Part shown: positions 23,516-33,378 of the stretch, in pieces
How positions within the stretch are numbered: the stretch's first letter is position 1
Layout of the letters: the number at the start of each line of letters is the position of its first letter
Assembly (NCBI GenBank): GCA_009839745.1
Contig: VXPE01000074.1
Coordinates: 1-64,000, forward strand
Direction of reading: 5' to 3'
DNA: 64,000 nucleotides
From: Candidatus Poribacteria bacterium
GTDB lineage: Bacteria; Poribacteria; WGA-4E; WGA-3G
Made by a program: the position numbers and the translations under genes
The notes under the pieces: generated by a model
Told to the model about the DNA's origin: nothing
Seen by the model: the letters and a program-made list of their open reading frames with translations, nothing else
Database searches by the model: none

Positions 23516-24940
23516 ATGCCACAAAATAAACCACACATTCTCTTCCTTATCAATGACGAACACCGTCCCGATGTGTTGCCGATCGAAGGGGACACTGCTA
23601 TCCGCACCCCGACACTTTCTCGATTTATGGATGAAGGGGTCTACTTCCGCAATGCTTATACGCCTTCGCCGATCTGTGTGCCTGCCCGACAGAGTTTTCT
23701 TTCAGGACTCTATCCGCGAAACTGTGGAAGTCTTAACTTTGGGGATCCGATGCCGACAGAGGTCAGAACAATACCGGGACAGTTAGGAAACTACGGGTAC
23801 TATAGCTGCTGCGCGGGCAAAATGCACTTCGTCGGGACAGATGTGATGCACGGCTGGCAGGAACGCGTGGGACGCGATATCATTGGTAAAAATGGTTATC
23901 CTTACCCTCCTGTTAAAGATGAACACTACGCACGCCCTGAATCGGAACCCGGCACGGGTCCGAAGCAGAGCAAGGTGATCCAGGAAGTCCGAGACGCACA
24001 ACCCGGCTTAGGGCGTTGGATGCTCAATGACGAATACAATGTGGACGGTGCGCTGCTGTTCCTTGATGAATATTTTGTCGATGCGCCTTATGACCGTCCG
24101 AGATCCAATCCACTCTGCATGGCGGTAAGCCTCATCGCACCACACTATCCGTATCAGTGTCCGATGGATCTGTTTAACTACTACATGCAACGGGTGGAAC
24201 CGATCGTTGAAGAGCCGAACGAGCAGTTTGGATACGACGATTTTTTCAGGGTCCGAGTTGGCGAAGATGTCACCTACCGTCAGGCGCACCGGGCAACCGC
24301 GGCGTATTACGGGATGATTGAATGGATGGACGCACAATTCGGGCGTGTCATTGAGAAACTGGAACATCTGAACGTCTTAGATGATTTTATCATTGTTTTT
24401 CTCTCTGATCACGGCGAAATGCTTGGCACGAAAGGACTGTGGGAGAAACAGAGTTACTTTGAGGCTTCGGCACGGGTGCCACTCTCTATCTGGTATCCGA
24501 AACGGTTCGGACGAGAACCGAAAATCATTGAACAGAATGTCTCGTTGGTCGATCTGTTTCCGACTCTATGCGAGTTAGTAGATATTCCCGCCCCGGATGA
24601 ACTCGATGGACGTTCGTTCCTGCCCTTGATTGATGGAAATGCAAGCGACTGGCATGATACCGTTTATAGTGAACTGTGGCGTGCCCAAAACGGACCCTCT
24701 GTGATGGTTAAAGAGGGGAATTTAAAGTATTTCCAATTTAATAACGATAAGGGATGGCCCGAACAACTTTTTGATCTCGCCAAGGATCCGGATGAACGAA
24801 ACAACTTAATCGATGCCCCCGCCTACGCCGATGCGCTCTCAAAACTGCGAGCGAAGGCCGACGCATTACCACCCCCGCGCCGAAAGGATGAGCATAACAG
24901 GTTCATTGATCCATATCGCCCGATCACGTTATCCAATTAA
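23516..24940 (+). CDS. Type I (formylglycine) sulfatase
   Basis: 474-residue sulfatase. C54 in C-V-P-A-R is the residue turned into formylglycine; D14 and E15 (INDEH) stand at the N-terminal calcium site, and SDHGEMLGTKGLWEK holds the second metal ligands and a catalytic Lys. No signal peptide is seen, so it acts in the cytoplasm or is exported otherwise. The subfamily resembles choline- or glycan-sulfatase-like enzymes; the substrate could be a sulfated sugar from algae or host matrix. Maturation needs an anaerobic or oxygen-dependent formylglycine-generating enzyme not seen here. It begins 47 bp after the PhyH gene. Confidence 0.93.
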   Translation: MPQNKPHILFLINDEHRPDVLPIEGDTAIRTPTLSRFMDEGVYFRNAYTPSPICVPARQSFLSGLYPRNCGSLNFGDPMPTEVRTIPGQLGNYGYYSCCAGKMHFVGTDVMHGWQERVGRDIIGKNGYPYPPVKDEHYARPESEPGTGPKQSKVIQEVRDAQPGLGRWMLNDEYNVDGALLFLDEYFVDAPYDRPRSNPLCMAVSLIAPHYPYQCPMDLFNYYMQRVEPIVEEPNEQFGYDDFFRVRVGEDVTYRQAHRATAAYYGMIEWMDAQFGRVIEKLEHLNVLDDFIIVFLSDHGEMLGTKGLWEKQSYFEASARVPLSIWYPKRFGREPKIIEQNVSLVDLFPTLCELVDIPAPDELDGRSFLPLIDGNASDWHDTVYSELWRAQNGPSVMVKEGNLKYFQFNNDKGWPEQLFDLAKDPDERNNLIDAPAYADALSKLRAKADALPPPRRKDEHNRFIDPYRPITLSN

Positions 24941-24983
24941 AGTCGCTCCACGCAAATTTAGATTCTTCTGTCTAAAAGAGCCG

Positions 24984-25451
24984 TCATCTGATAAAAGTCG
25001 TCATTTCTCCGCTATAAGCATCTTTGATACGCTGTGTATGGTTCAAAAGCAGATCCAATTCTTGTATCGCTTGATAGGAGAAATATCCGTATTCGGTGGT
25101 TTCGCAACTCAGCCGGAGTTCACCACCGACAACTTCTGCCTCGAAGCATAAAGCCACCAATTGGATTTTGTTCCCGTCTTGATACACAATTAATTGGTGT
25201 GGGGTTGTGTAAACACCGATTAAGCGTTTTATGGTGACTTGCAACCTTGTTTCTTCTTCAACTTCTCGTACACATGCTTCGCTTGCACTTTCTCCGGGCT
25301 CCATCCCTCCACCGGGTAAGCACCACTGGTTGTTATCTTCGCGTCTCGTTAATAGAATCTTGTCGCGATTCTTGTGAAAAATAACAGCCGAACATCCGAC
25401 ACGGATTATGCCATTTTGCCCAACGCGATGCCCCGTAATAATTTTAGCCAT
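24984..25451 (-). CDS. NUDIX hydrolase
   Basis: 155 residues. The NUDIX box is complete: GGGMEPGESASEACVREVEEET, with the REVEEE metal-binding core, after a beta-strand VGCSAVIFHKNRDKILLTRRE. These enzymes hydrolyse nucleoside diphosphates linked to another group, as housekeeping or recycling. ATG 25451 is chosen for GAGAGGGA upstream; the frame opens at 25475. It is convergent with the sulfatase gene and divergent from the large DUF1549 gene. Confidence 0.9.
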   Translation of the reverse strand: MAKIITGHRVGQNGIIRVGCSAVIFHKNRDKILLTRREDNNQWCLPGGGMEPGESASEACVREVEEETRLQVTIKRLIGVYTTPHQLIVYQDGNKIQLVALCFEAEVVGGELRLSCETTEYGYFSYQAIQELDLLLNHTQRIKDAYSGEMTTFIR

Positions 25452-25686
25452 TTCCCTCTCTCCATCTGTGCCCAATATAATACTCCAAAGTATAATACTC
25501 TAAAGTATAATTAAAATTCAGTAAAATTGGTGAAAGTGGCATCTGTAGTTCGCGGGATTTGCTTGCACATATTTCGCTTTCATGATACACTATTGAGCAA
25601 TCAAGCAATTTTGAGGATGGCAAGATTTACGTCACTGTCGGGGGTTGACATCACCCGTACAGAAGAAATGGAGGAGATATTCCATA

Positions 25687-28600
25687 ATGTCCCAGACACA
25701 GTTATCACCTTTAAACTCTCGAAGATGGGTTTGCACGCGTTGTGTGAGCTTTGTATTACTCCTGTTAGGACTCGCTATTGTCCTACAACCTGTCTATGCT
25801 GAGAAGCTTCAATTCGACCGTGATGTTCTGCCGATATTGTCGGATAAATGCTTTGCGTGTCACGGTCCCGATCCCGCGGTCCGGCAAGCGAACCTACGGC
25901 TTGACACAAAGGAGGGTGCCTTCTCCGCGCCGAGTGGTTATCCGATTATCGTGCCGGGTGAACCGGAAAACAGCGAATTGGTCCTACGCATCACACACGA
26001 AAACATCGACCAACGGATGCCACCGCAGATTTCCAATCGACAGCCGACGCAGAAAGATATTGACACCCTCATCCAATGGATTGCTGAAGGTGCAGAATGG
26101 GAAGAACACTGGGTTTACAGTCTCCCCGAACGGGTTGAACCGGCTACTGTTGAGAACACAGGATGGGTCCGCAACCCCATCGATGCCTTCATACTTGGGA
26201 GATTAGAAGCAGAAGGCCTCACCCCGTCAGTGGAAGCGGATAAACGAACACTTATTCGTCGTTTGAGTTTCGATCTCACCGGATTGTTGCCTACACCTGC
26301 CGAAGTAGAGCAGTTCTTAGGAGATGAAAACCCCGATGCATATCAATCGCTTGTCAACAGACTTCTATCCGAACCGCAATACGGTGAACAGATGGCGATG
26401 TACTGGCTCGATCTGGTGCGCTATGCGGATACGAGTGGTTACCATGCTGACGAAAATGTGAGTATCTGGCCCTATCGTGACTATGTAATAAAAGCGTTTA
26501 ACGACAACATGCCGTTTGATCAATTTACGGTCGAAAACCTTGCAGGTGATCTCCTGCCGAATCCAACGCCGGCACAAAAGATCGCTGTTGGTTATAACCG
26601 TCTGAATCAGACAACCTCAGAAGGTGGTGCGCAAGCGAAGGAGTATCTCGCGATCTATGCTGCTGACCGGGTACGCACGACTGCGTCTGTCTGGCTGGGT
26701 GCGACGCTCGGTTGTGCGCAGTGTCACGACCACAAGTTTGATCCGTATACCGCGAAGGATTTTTACAGTTTCGCTGCGTTTTTCGCTGATGTAGAGGGAC
26801 CGGGGGTATACCCCGGTAGAAGTAAATGGGAACCCGTCGTAATGTTACCGACATCTACCCAAGAATCAGTACTCCAGGATATTGACGACGAATTGGCGAA
26901 ATTGCAACAGGTATTCAAGACATCATCACCCGCATTGGAAGCCGAGCAAACAGAATGGGAGAACGAGGTGCTTTCACTGCTCGACGCAACAGAGCCCTCC
27001 GATTTCGCGTGGGTAGACGATGCCCAAGCAAACGGGGGTAGGACTGAGGGCACATGGGAATTCGTCGGGAAAAATGAGGCACCTGTTTTCAGTAAATTAT
27101 ACTCACGGAAGCAGACAGCGGAAGCCGGCAAGACCGTCCAGCACGCCTTCCGTGGCGCGAATCGAAAATTCACCGTAGCAGAAGGGGACCGACTCTTTGC
27201 ATACATCTGGCTTGATCCCGAATCACCACCAGAAACCGTCATGCTCCAATGGAACGACGGCAATTGGGACCACCGAGCATTTTGGGGTGAAGACAAGATT
27301 AACTTCGGTGAGATTGGAAGCGATACACCTGCTCACAAGCCGATGGGACCGTTACCTGCAGTTGGCGAGTGGGTACGTCTTGAGATAGATCCAGCAGACG
27401 TTGGGTTGGAACCCGAGAGCGTCCTGAACGGAATCGCTTTCGTGCAGTTTGGTGGCACGGCTTATTGGGATATGGCTGGTGTCGCAACGACTCGCGGCTC
27501 GGCGGTGAAGCACACACATAGGGAAGAGGTCATCGCAGCGATTCAGGTCGATGCGTCTGTCAGGACGACACATCAGCGCGAGCAGATTGCCGCGGAGTAT
27601 CGCCGGATCACACCTGCGCTTGACGGTATCCGAAATCAGATTTCAGATTTACAGAAGCAGAAGGGCGAACTCGAAGCGCAAATTCCTTACTCACTTACCA
27701 CTGTGTCCACACTCCCGCGGACGACACGCGTGTTACCGAGGGGTAACTGGATGGACGATTCGGGCGAGATCGTCGAACCGATGATACCGGCATTCCTGGG
27801 TGACCTCGGTATCAAAAACCGCCGACCGACCCGTTTAGAACTCGCACAGTGGATAGCGTCAAAGGACAACCCGCTCACTGCCCGGACGTTTGTCAATCGG
27901 CTTTGGGCACTCTATTTCGGGACTGGATTATCCGGCGTCCTGGATGACCTCGGTGCCCAAGGCGAATCGCCGACACATCCTGAGCTGCTTGACTGGCTCG
28001 CTGTCGAATTTGTGGAGAGCGGTTGGAACGTTAAGCATATTGTAAAACTCCTTGTCACCTCAAACACCTATCGCCAAGCCTCGAAATCCAACGAGGTATT
28101 GGAGGAGAAGGACGCTTACAATCGCTTGTTGGCACGCCAATCCCGCTGGAGACTCGACGCTGAGGCGGTCCGCGACAATGCCTTGATGCTGAGTGGACTT
28201 CTTATTCCCAAAATTGGGGGTCCGAGTGTGAGACCTTACCAACCGACGGGTTATTACGCAAATCTAAATTTTCCGAAGCGGGTTTATATGCACGATACAG
28301 GAGAGAATCAATATCGTCGTGGGCTTTACACACACTGGCAACGCACTTTCTTGCATCCGAGTATGATGGCGTTCGATGCCCCGAGTCGTCAGGAGTGTAC
28401 CGCTGAGCGGGCGACCTCTAATACCCCGATGCAAGCGCTGACGCTCCTCAACGACCCAAGTTATGTTGAGGCGGCGCGCGTCTTTGCGGCGCGGATTATC
28501 CAAGAGGGTGGTGAATCCGTGGCTGAGCGTATCAACTGGGCATATCAGTGGACCCTGTCTCGGATGCCGCAGCCGAAGGAATTAGAGATTATAACAAATC

Positions 28601-28770
28601 TCTATGAGAAGCATCAAGCCGAATATACTGCCCACCTTGATGCCGCTAACGCTCTCGTCTCAACGGGTGAAGCGCCTATGACAGAAGACATTGCCCCTGA
28701 CGAATTAGCGGCATGGACTTCTGTCGCACGGGTAATATTGAATTTGCATGAGACGATAATGCGATATTAG
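25687..28770 (+). CDS. Planctomycete cytochrome c / DUF1549 / DUF1553 protein
   Basis: 1027 residues. A signal anchor lies at about 18-38. A PSCyt1 cytochrome c domain follows with heme motif C55-F-A-C-H59. DUF1549 (about 155-370) includes MYWLDLVRYADTSGYHAD and the second CxxCH-like CAQCHDHKFDPYT. A lectin-like insert and a short coiled coil (about 660-690) come next. DUF1553 is C-terminal, with FVNRLWALYFGTGLSG, RQASKSNE and FDAPSRQECTAERATSNTPMQALTLLNDP. ATG 25687 has GGAGGAG upstream. These proteins pair with DUF1501 partners, as here (28827), and are thought to act in periplasmic polysaccharide breakdown, though their chemistry is unknown. Confidence 0.93.
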   Translation: MSQTQLSPLNSRRWVCTRCVSFVLLLLGLAIVLQPVYAEKLQFDRDVLPILSDKCFACHGPDPAVRQANLRLDTKEGAFSAPSGYPIIVPGEPENSELVLRITHENIDQRMPPQISNRQPTQKDIDTLIQWIAEGAEWEEHWVYSLPERVEPATVENTGWVRNPIDAFILGRLEAEGLTPSVEADKRTLIRRLSFDLTGLLPTPAEVEQFLGDENPDAYQSLVNRLLSEPQYGEQMAMYWLDLVRYADTSGYHADENVSIWPYRDYVIKAFNDNMPFDQFTVENLAGDLLPNPTPAQKIAVGYNRLNQTTSEGGAQAKEYLAIYAADRVRTTASVWLGATLGCAQCHDHKFDPYTAKDFYSFAAFFADVEGPGVYPGRSKWEPVVMLPTSTQESVLQDIDDELAKLQQVFKTSSPALEAEQTEWENEVLSLLDATEPSDFAWVDDAQANGGRTEGTWEFVGKNEAPVFSKLYSRKQTAEAGKTVQHAFRGANRKFTVAEGDRLFAYIWLDPESPPETVMLQWNDGNWDHRAFWGEDKINFGEIGSDTPAHKPMGPLPAVGEWVRLEIDPADVGLEPESVLNGIAFVQFGGTAYWDMAGVATTRGSAVKHTHREEVIAAIQVDASVRTTHQREQIAAEYRRITPALDGIRNQISDLQKQKGELEAQIPYSLTTVSTLPRTTRVLPRGNWMDDSGEIVEPMIPAFLGDLGIKNRRPTRLELAQWIASKDNPLTARTFVNRLWALYFGTGLSGVLDDLGAQGESPTHPELLDWLAVEFVESGWNVKHIVKLLVTSNTYRQASKSNEVLEEKDAYNRLLARQSRWRLDAEAVRDNALMLSGLLIPKIGGPSVRPYQPTGYYANLNFPKRVYMHDTGENQYRRGLYTHWQRTFLHPSMMAFDAPSRQECTAERATSNTPMQALTLLNDPSYVEAARVFAARIIQEGGESVAERINWAYQWTLSRMPQPKELEIITNLYEKHQAEYTAHLDAANALVSTGEAPMTEDIAPDELAAWTSVARVILNLHETIMRY

Positions 28771-28826
28771 AAGTGAACAGTTTGGAGTTCCTAACCTCAT
28801 GATAGCGAATAGGAGGTATTATAGCT

Positions 28827-30260
28827 ATGGATATTCATAAAGAAACCGATCTTCGCCTCACGAGGCGTACATTTTTAGGGAAAAGCGTGCGCGGCATCGG
28901 GTCGCTTGCGCTCGGATCCCTGCTGACACCAGCGATGCTGGGTGCTGCACCGGAGATTGAACGGTGGCAGGGTATTGTTACCGCACCACATGTACCGCCG
29001 AAAGCGAAACGTATTATTCATCTCTGTATGGCAGGCGGTCCTTCCCATTTAGAGACTTTGGATTACAAACCGCAATTGGCGGAACTCCACGGGCAACCGA
29101 TGCCGAAGTCTTTCACGGAGGGGCAACCGATCGCACAACTCCAAGGACAAGCGGATTCACTGAAATGCCTCGGTCCGACCCATGAATTCAAAAAGTATGG
29201 ACAGTCAGGGCAGGAGATGAGTTCGGCGTTTCCACATATTGGAAGTCTCGCCGACGATATTTGTATTGTGCGCTCCCTGAAAACCGAGCAGATTAACCAC
29301 GATCCGGCACATACTTTCATGAACACTGGCACTGCAATCGCCGGCAGACCGAGCATGGGTTCGTGGCTGCTCTACGGACTTGGGAGTGAGAATGAAAATC
29401 TGCCGGGTTACGTCGTCCTCACCTCCTCTGGCGGCGGACAGGACCAACCGATCGCAACACGGCAGTGGCATAGTGGGTTTCTTCCAGGTCAGTTTCAAGG
29501 CGTTCAGTTCCATTCGACCGGCGATCCGGTTCACTACGTCACGAACCCTGGCGGTGTCAATACCGAACAGCAACGAGACGTTGTGGATGCCGTTCAAACC
29601 TTGAACGGCATGCTCGATGAGACTGTAGAAGACCCTGCAATTTCGACGCGGATTAGTCAGTACGAAATGGCGTTCCGAATGCAGACGAGTGTCCCGGAGT
29701 TGACCGACATTTCCAAAGAACCGCAGCACGTTCTGGATGCTTACGGTGCGGAGCCCGGTGACGGATCCTACGCTTCAAACTGTCTCCTCGCACGACGGTT
29801 GGCAGAGCGCGGGGTGCGGTTCATCCAACTTTACCACCGCGGCTGGGATCACCACGGCGGTATTGAAAACGCTATCAAGACAACCTCAGGCTATGTTGAT
29901 AAGGCAACCGCTGCGCTCGTCAATGATTTGAAACAGCGCGGTATGTTGGATGACACTTTGGTGATTTGGGGCGGGGAGTTTGGCCGGACACCCATGGCGC
30001 AAGGCACCGGACGCGATCACCACATCAAGGGATTCTCGATGTGGATGGCTGGCGGTGGCATCAAGGGTGGTATGAGTTACGGGAACACCGATGAGTTGGG
30101 ATATAATGCCGTTGAAAATATCGTGCATGTTCACGACTTCCATGCTACGATGCTTCACCTCTTTGGGATTAACCACGAAAAACTGGTCTACCGTTTCCAA
30201 GGACGAGATTTTCGCCTCACCGATGTCCACGGGCATGTCGTCCGCGACATTTTGGCTTAA
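28827..30260 (+). CDS. DUF1501 family protein with Tat-like signal
   Basis: 477 residues of the DUF1501 family, alkaline-phosphatase-like in fold. The N-terminus carries a twin-arginine export signal (LTRRTFLGKSVRGIG) ahead of a hydrophobic stretch ending AMLGAAP. Conserved parts are IIHLCMAGGPSHLETLDYKP, SLKTEQINHDPAHTFMNTG, YHRGWDHHGG and VIWGGEFGRTPMAQG-GRDHH in outline, giving the Asp/His metal sites of the superfamily. AGGAGG lies before ATG 28827. It is 56 bp after the DUF1549/DUF1553 gene, the usual gene pair in planctomycetes and relatives. Probably periplasmic; substrate unknown. Confidence 0.93.
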   Translation: MDIHKETDLRLTRRTFLGKSVRGIGSLALGSLLTPAMLGAAPEIERWQGIVTAPHVPPKAKRIIHLCMAGGPSHLETLDYKPQLAELHGQPMPKSFTEGQPIAQLQGQADSLKCLGPTHEFKKYGQSGQEMSSAFPHIGSLADDICIVRSLKTEQINHDPAHTFMNTGTAIAGRPSMGSWLLYGLGSENENLPGYVVLTSSGGGQDQPIATRQWHSGFLPGQFQGVQFHSTGDPVHYVTNPGGVNTEQQRDVVDAVQTLNGMLDETVEDPAISTRISQYEMAFRMQTSVPELTDISKEPQHVLDAYGAEPGDGSYASNCLLARRLAERGVRFIQLYHRGWDHHGGIENAIKTTSGYVDKATAALVNDLKQRGMLDDTLVIWGGEFGRTPMAQGTGRDHHIKGFSMWMAGGGIKGGMSYGNTDELGYNAVENIVHVHDFHATMLHLFGINHEKLVYRFQGRDFRLTDVHGHVVRDILA

Positions 30261-30299
30261 AAGGAGCAGGTGCACTCTGTGGATATTAAAGGGAATTTG

Positions 30300-30482
30300 A
30301 TGAAAAAAGCAAGCAGGATTTTAGTACACATCTCGTTCTTGTTGCTTTTAACGGTATCTGTCTTCGGCGATGGGCTCCCTACGTTGGTGCCTGAAGCCGT
30401 TGGGATTTCCACCGAAAGGCTCTCCAGAATTGATAAAGTCATGGAAATGCACGTCGCTCAACAGAAAATCGCTGTAGGTTAG
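30300..30482 (+). pseudogene. N-terminal stub of a class C beta-lactamase-type serine hydrolase
   Basis: ATG 30300, with AAAGGGA upstream, encodes a signal peptide (ISFLLLLTVSVFG) and then LVPEAVGISTERLSRIDKVMEMHVAQQKIAVG, the usual start of secreted serine hydrolases of the beta-lactamase class C fold. It stops after 60 codons, before the SxxK catalytic motif. Nothing of the rest is found in the next 100 bases. So it is a leftover 5' end after a large deletion. Confidence 0.75.
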
Positions 30483-30588
30483 AACTGTGATGTGCCTTTC
30501 CTCAACCCGCCCTCCACTACGTTAGGGGCTACGGTTTTTGATTTTACCTTTGAGGACACAAATTACCAGGAGGAGATAAATTAAAAGT

Positions 30589-31623
30589 ATGTTAAGAGAA
30601 CTCATTGCCCCCGCGCAAGAACAGGTCGCTTTCCGAGAGTATGAAAGTCACCCCTTGCAAGCAAATGAAATTCGGGTCAAGAGTCAGTTTGGTGCCGCCA
30701 AACACGGTTCAGAGATGGCATCATATAAGGGATATGCCGGTCCCCGCGGTGGCTACGATGGCGAATATAAAATATTTCGAGCAAACGGCTCCGGCGGGAT
30801 GGTGAACTATCCTTCAGGACTTGGGAATATGTGCGTCGGCGAGGTAACTGAGATTGGTGCGGACGTTACCGATATTGAGGTCGGCGAGCGAGTTTTTCGG
30901 CACAGTGCCTTCCGCGAAGAACATGTGTGGAATGCAGCAGGCACACGAAAACTCCCTGAGGGTGTGCCGTGGCAGGCAGCCGTTTGTCTGGATCCCACAG
31001 ACTTTGCCTTGGGTGCGGTGCGCGACGGGCACATCCGCATTGGAGATGCTGTCGCAGTCTTTGGAATGGGGGGCATCGGACTGATAGCACTGCAGCTCGC
31101 CAAGTTGGCGGGTGCCTACCCCGTGATAGGGGTTGATCCACTCGAATTGCGTCGTAATGTTGCCCTCGACTGTGGTGCGGATATGGTTATCGACCCAACA
31201 ATTGAGGATGCTGGCTTGGAAATTAAAAAAGCCACCGACAAACGAGGTGCCGATGTTTGCATTGAATATAGTGGTCATCACACGGCACTTCAAGCCGCGA
31301 TCCGTGGTGTGACGTATCTCGGAACGGTTGTCGCTGGGGCATGGCCCGGGACCTACCCTGCAGGATTGGATCTGGGGGCGGAAGCGCATTTCAATCGACC
31401 GACGATTATCTTCTCACGTGCGTGTAGTGAACCGAATCCTGAGTATCCCAATTGGAATGAAGGGAGACTCTTTGAAATCAGTTGGCGGCTCCTTTGCGAT
31501 GGCAGCCTGAAATCTGAACCGGTCATATATCCTATTGTCGATTTTGACGATCTGTTGGACGAGTACCCGAAGATTGCGACGCATCCAGGTGAGAATGTAA
31601 AGTTAGGCGTTCGATTTGCCTAA
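30589..31623 (+). CDS. Zinc-binding-type dehydrogenase (MDR superfamily)
   Basis: 344-residue medium-chain dehydrogenase. The nucleotide-binding domain reads VAVFGMGGIGLIALQLAKLAGAYPVIGVD, and the catalytic domain shows GNMCVGEVTEIGADVTDIEVGERVF. The usual catalytic zinc Cys is not obvious: the segment equivalent to GxCGTD is FGAAKHGSEMASYKG. So it is the kind of MDR that may lack zinc or bind it differently. AGGAGGAG lies upstream of ATG 30589. Its 3' end overlaps an upstream in-frame extension of the next gene but not its preferred start at 31682. Confidence 0.88.
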   Translation: MLRELIAPAQEQVAFREYESHPLQANEIRVKSQFGAAKHGSEMASYKGYAGPRGGYDGEYKIFRANGSGGMVNYPSGLGNMCVGEVTEIGADVTDIEVGERVFRHSAFREEHVWNAAGTRKLPEGVPWQAAVCLDPTDFALGAVRDGHIRIGDAVAVFGMGGIGLIALQLAKLAGAYPVIGVDPLELRRNVALDCGADMVIDPTIEDAGLEIKKATDKRGADVCIEYSGHHTALQAAIRGVTYLGTVVAGAWPGTYPAGLDLGAEAHFNRPTIIFSRACSEPNPEYPNWNEGRLFEISWRLLCDGSLKSEPVIYPIVDFDDLLDEYPKIATHPGENVKLGVRFA

Positions 31624-31681
31624 TCTCCGCCCATCTTGTGAAATTGAAAGCAAGAGAATAAGTTTGGAAGAAAGGGAAACT

Positions 31682-32626
31682 ATGACTGCTGGTATCCTGA
31701 TGATTTTAATGGGGATTGCTTCATCCCAAATTATTGGCGACAGCACAATGCGAAGTGTTGAGGTGACACCGAAAATTGAAATCGTAGCGGTGCCGAGCGA
31801 ATTTTCTGTTTTCAGACAAGTGGGCTGTGACAGATATGTCAACGTTTTCGGCGTTCACATCTTCGCAAGTCCAACGACGGCTGAAGATAAACTCGCTCAC
31901 GCCGCAGGCGTTTTGGCGCAATACCTCGATAACGACGAAGACGGTGTTCCTGACAACACACGGGTTCTCAGTCATCTGGTGAGCCGAAACGTTTTCATCA
32001 TTATGCCCGGAACGGAGGCGGAAATGGAGGGGTTGGAAATAGAGCTAATAGAGGAGGCAGGCTACCGATGTGGTCAAGACCTGTATGGCGAAGAAACCAA
32101 ACCGGATTTCCTTGTTGATGGCAAAATCAATGCCCCCGATGGCTCGTACTACGACGGTGCATTAGAGGAAATCCTGCATCCCATTACACAACACGGTTAT
32201 GCCAACGCTTACCCCGAGGTGTTCGGTGAGGAACGGGGATCCATCTTAGCGAAGTGCATGGATGCCGCCCGTGGCGGATATTTTGAGCACGTACCGGAAG
32301 GTGGACCCAAGAGTGGATATCCGGCAGAAGCCTGGTATCACTATACAGATGAAACCTGTGACTACGGTTGCATGGTTACGGAGTATATCTACTGGGCTTT
32401 GACCTCGATATTGGGAACGCAAGACTTCCCCGGACGACGCGAGGCTCTCGAAGTTGAATGGGAGTTGAATACCAGAGAGCGGGTGAGAACCGGGGATACT
32501 GCGGTATATGAACTTCTGACGGACCCTCAGTACAGATTTCCGACCAAAGCACCAGATGGCAACTACAAACCATCTGCATTTCCTGTTACAATCGTTCCCA
32601 TCATCCCTATCGAAGACGAAGATTAA
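31682..32626 (+). CDS. Secreted protein of unknown function, metalloprotease-like motifs
   Basis: 314 residues. The ATG at 31682 follows AAGGGA and begins a signal peptide (AGILMILMGIASSQ). The body carries HAAGVLAQYLDNDEDGVPDN, a calcium-binding-like acidic loop, then EEILHPITQHGYANAYP and TEYIYWALTSILG. The EExxHxxxxHG arrangement hints at a metal site as in secreted zinc proteins, but it is not a standard HExxH. Four Cys (CGQD, CDYGC and others) may form disulfides in the periplasm. No family is named with confidence. Confidence 0.78.
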   Translation: MTAGILMILMGIASSQIIGDSTMRSVEVTPKIEIVAVPSEFSVFRQVGCDRYVNVFGVHIFASPTTAEDKLAHAAGVLAQYLDNDEDGVPDNTRVLSHLVSRNVFIIMPGTEAEMEGLEIELIEEAGYRCGQDLYGEETKPDFLVDGKINAPDGSYYDGALEEILHPITQHGYANAYPEVFGEERGSILAKCMDAARGGYFEHVPEGGPKSGYPAEAWYHYTDETCDYGCMVTEYIYWALTSILGTQDFPGRREALEVEWELNTRERVRTGDTAVYELLTDPQYRFPTKAPDGNYKPSAFPVTIVPIIPIEDED

Positions 32627-32643
32627 TAGGGATAACAGTATTT

Positions 32644-33180
32644 TTAAGTGGTTTTCGGTAGGTATTCGGACAGGAGTTTATTAGCGTTCTGACGCTGGTC
32701 GGCTCGAAATTTGTCCCACTCAAGCCACCAAGGGAATTTGTCTCCCGATTTCGTCACACCAAGGATATACGCCTCTTTGCCGAGTCCTAATGCGTAGTCC
32801 CCCTCTTTTTTCCATTTGAAGGCGTTAAGTTTCTCCCATTTTACAAAATTTCCGTTAGAGATAATGCCAGCTTCTCTGATTTCAAATCGGTTTACGGAAT
32901 GCATACGAAATAGGGAAAATATGGGTGCCACTATCACGGGCCAAAATTGGGGTGTAGACTGCCAACCCTCCCTGATTAGGAACACGATTTGCATAAGAAC
33001 GATACCCGCGCACACAAGGATGACAAGCTTCAAAAGCACTTTGTGGCTTTTGGACGTAGGGAGGTGAAACAGCACTTGCCCCATCATTCTCTGTTTCCAA
33101 GATAAATACCAAGGCGGTGCCACCAAGAGGGACAGACACACAATGACAAAACAGATATTAATTATATCTCCGACTAACAT
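32644..33180 (-). CDS. Membrane protein with DUF5673-like C-terminal domain
   Basis: 178 residues with three hydrophobic helices at about 6-26, 49-67 and 75-92. The soluble C-terminus begins FEIREAGIISNGNFVKWEKLNAFKW, the pattern of the PH-like DUF5673 domain found after two or more membrane helices. Function is unknown; such proteins sit in the inner membrane with the domain in the cytoplasm. It converges with the gene ending at 32626. No ribosome-binding site is obvious before ATG 33180. Confidence 0.75.
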   Translation of the reverse strand: MLVGDIINICFVIVCLSLLVAPPWYLSWKQRMMGQVLFHLPTSKSHKVLLKLVILVCAGIVLMQIVFLIREGWQSTPQFWPVIVAPIFSLFRMHSVNRFEIREAGIISNGNFVKWEKLNAFKWKKEGDYALGLGKEAYILGVTKSGDKFPWWLEWDKFRADQRQNANKLLSEYLPKTT

Positions 33181-33215
33181 CGTTTACATCCCCCTTAGCT
33201 ATTGTAATACCATTC

Positions 33216-33334
33216 AGGACTTACGCAAATTGAATAAAAAAGCGATAGATTCACCTAAAAAGCCGTTATTTCAGTGATTTAACCCCCTAAATCCCCCTTA
33301 TCAGGGGGACTTTAAGAGAAAATGCGTAAGTCCT
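33216..33334. mobile_element. Miniature inverted-repeat element, intact copy (119 bp)
   Basis: Terminal inverted repeats AGGACTTACGCA and TGCGTAAGTCCT bound 119 bp with no coding capacity. The inner part holds AACCCCCTAAATCCCCC and a CCCCTTATCAGGGG palindrome. The same ends and core recur at 59157-59255, and the core alone at 16738-16797. So this is a dispersed family, probably moved by a transposase in trans. No target duplication is visible at this copy. Confidence 0.85.
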
Positions 33335-33378
33335 ACTGATAAGAAGAAGGTCAACAAAAAATTAAACCGGTTTCTTTA

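Noticed and set aside
26763-27296. A 177-codon minus-strand frame inside the DUF1549/DUF1553 gene
   Set aside because: Serine/Pro-rich shadow translation; the plus-strand protein is clearly real across this part.
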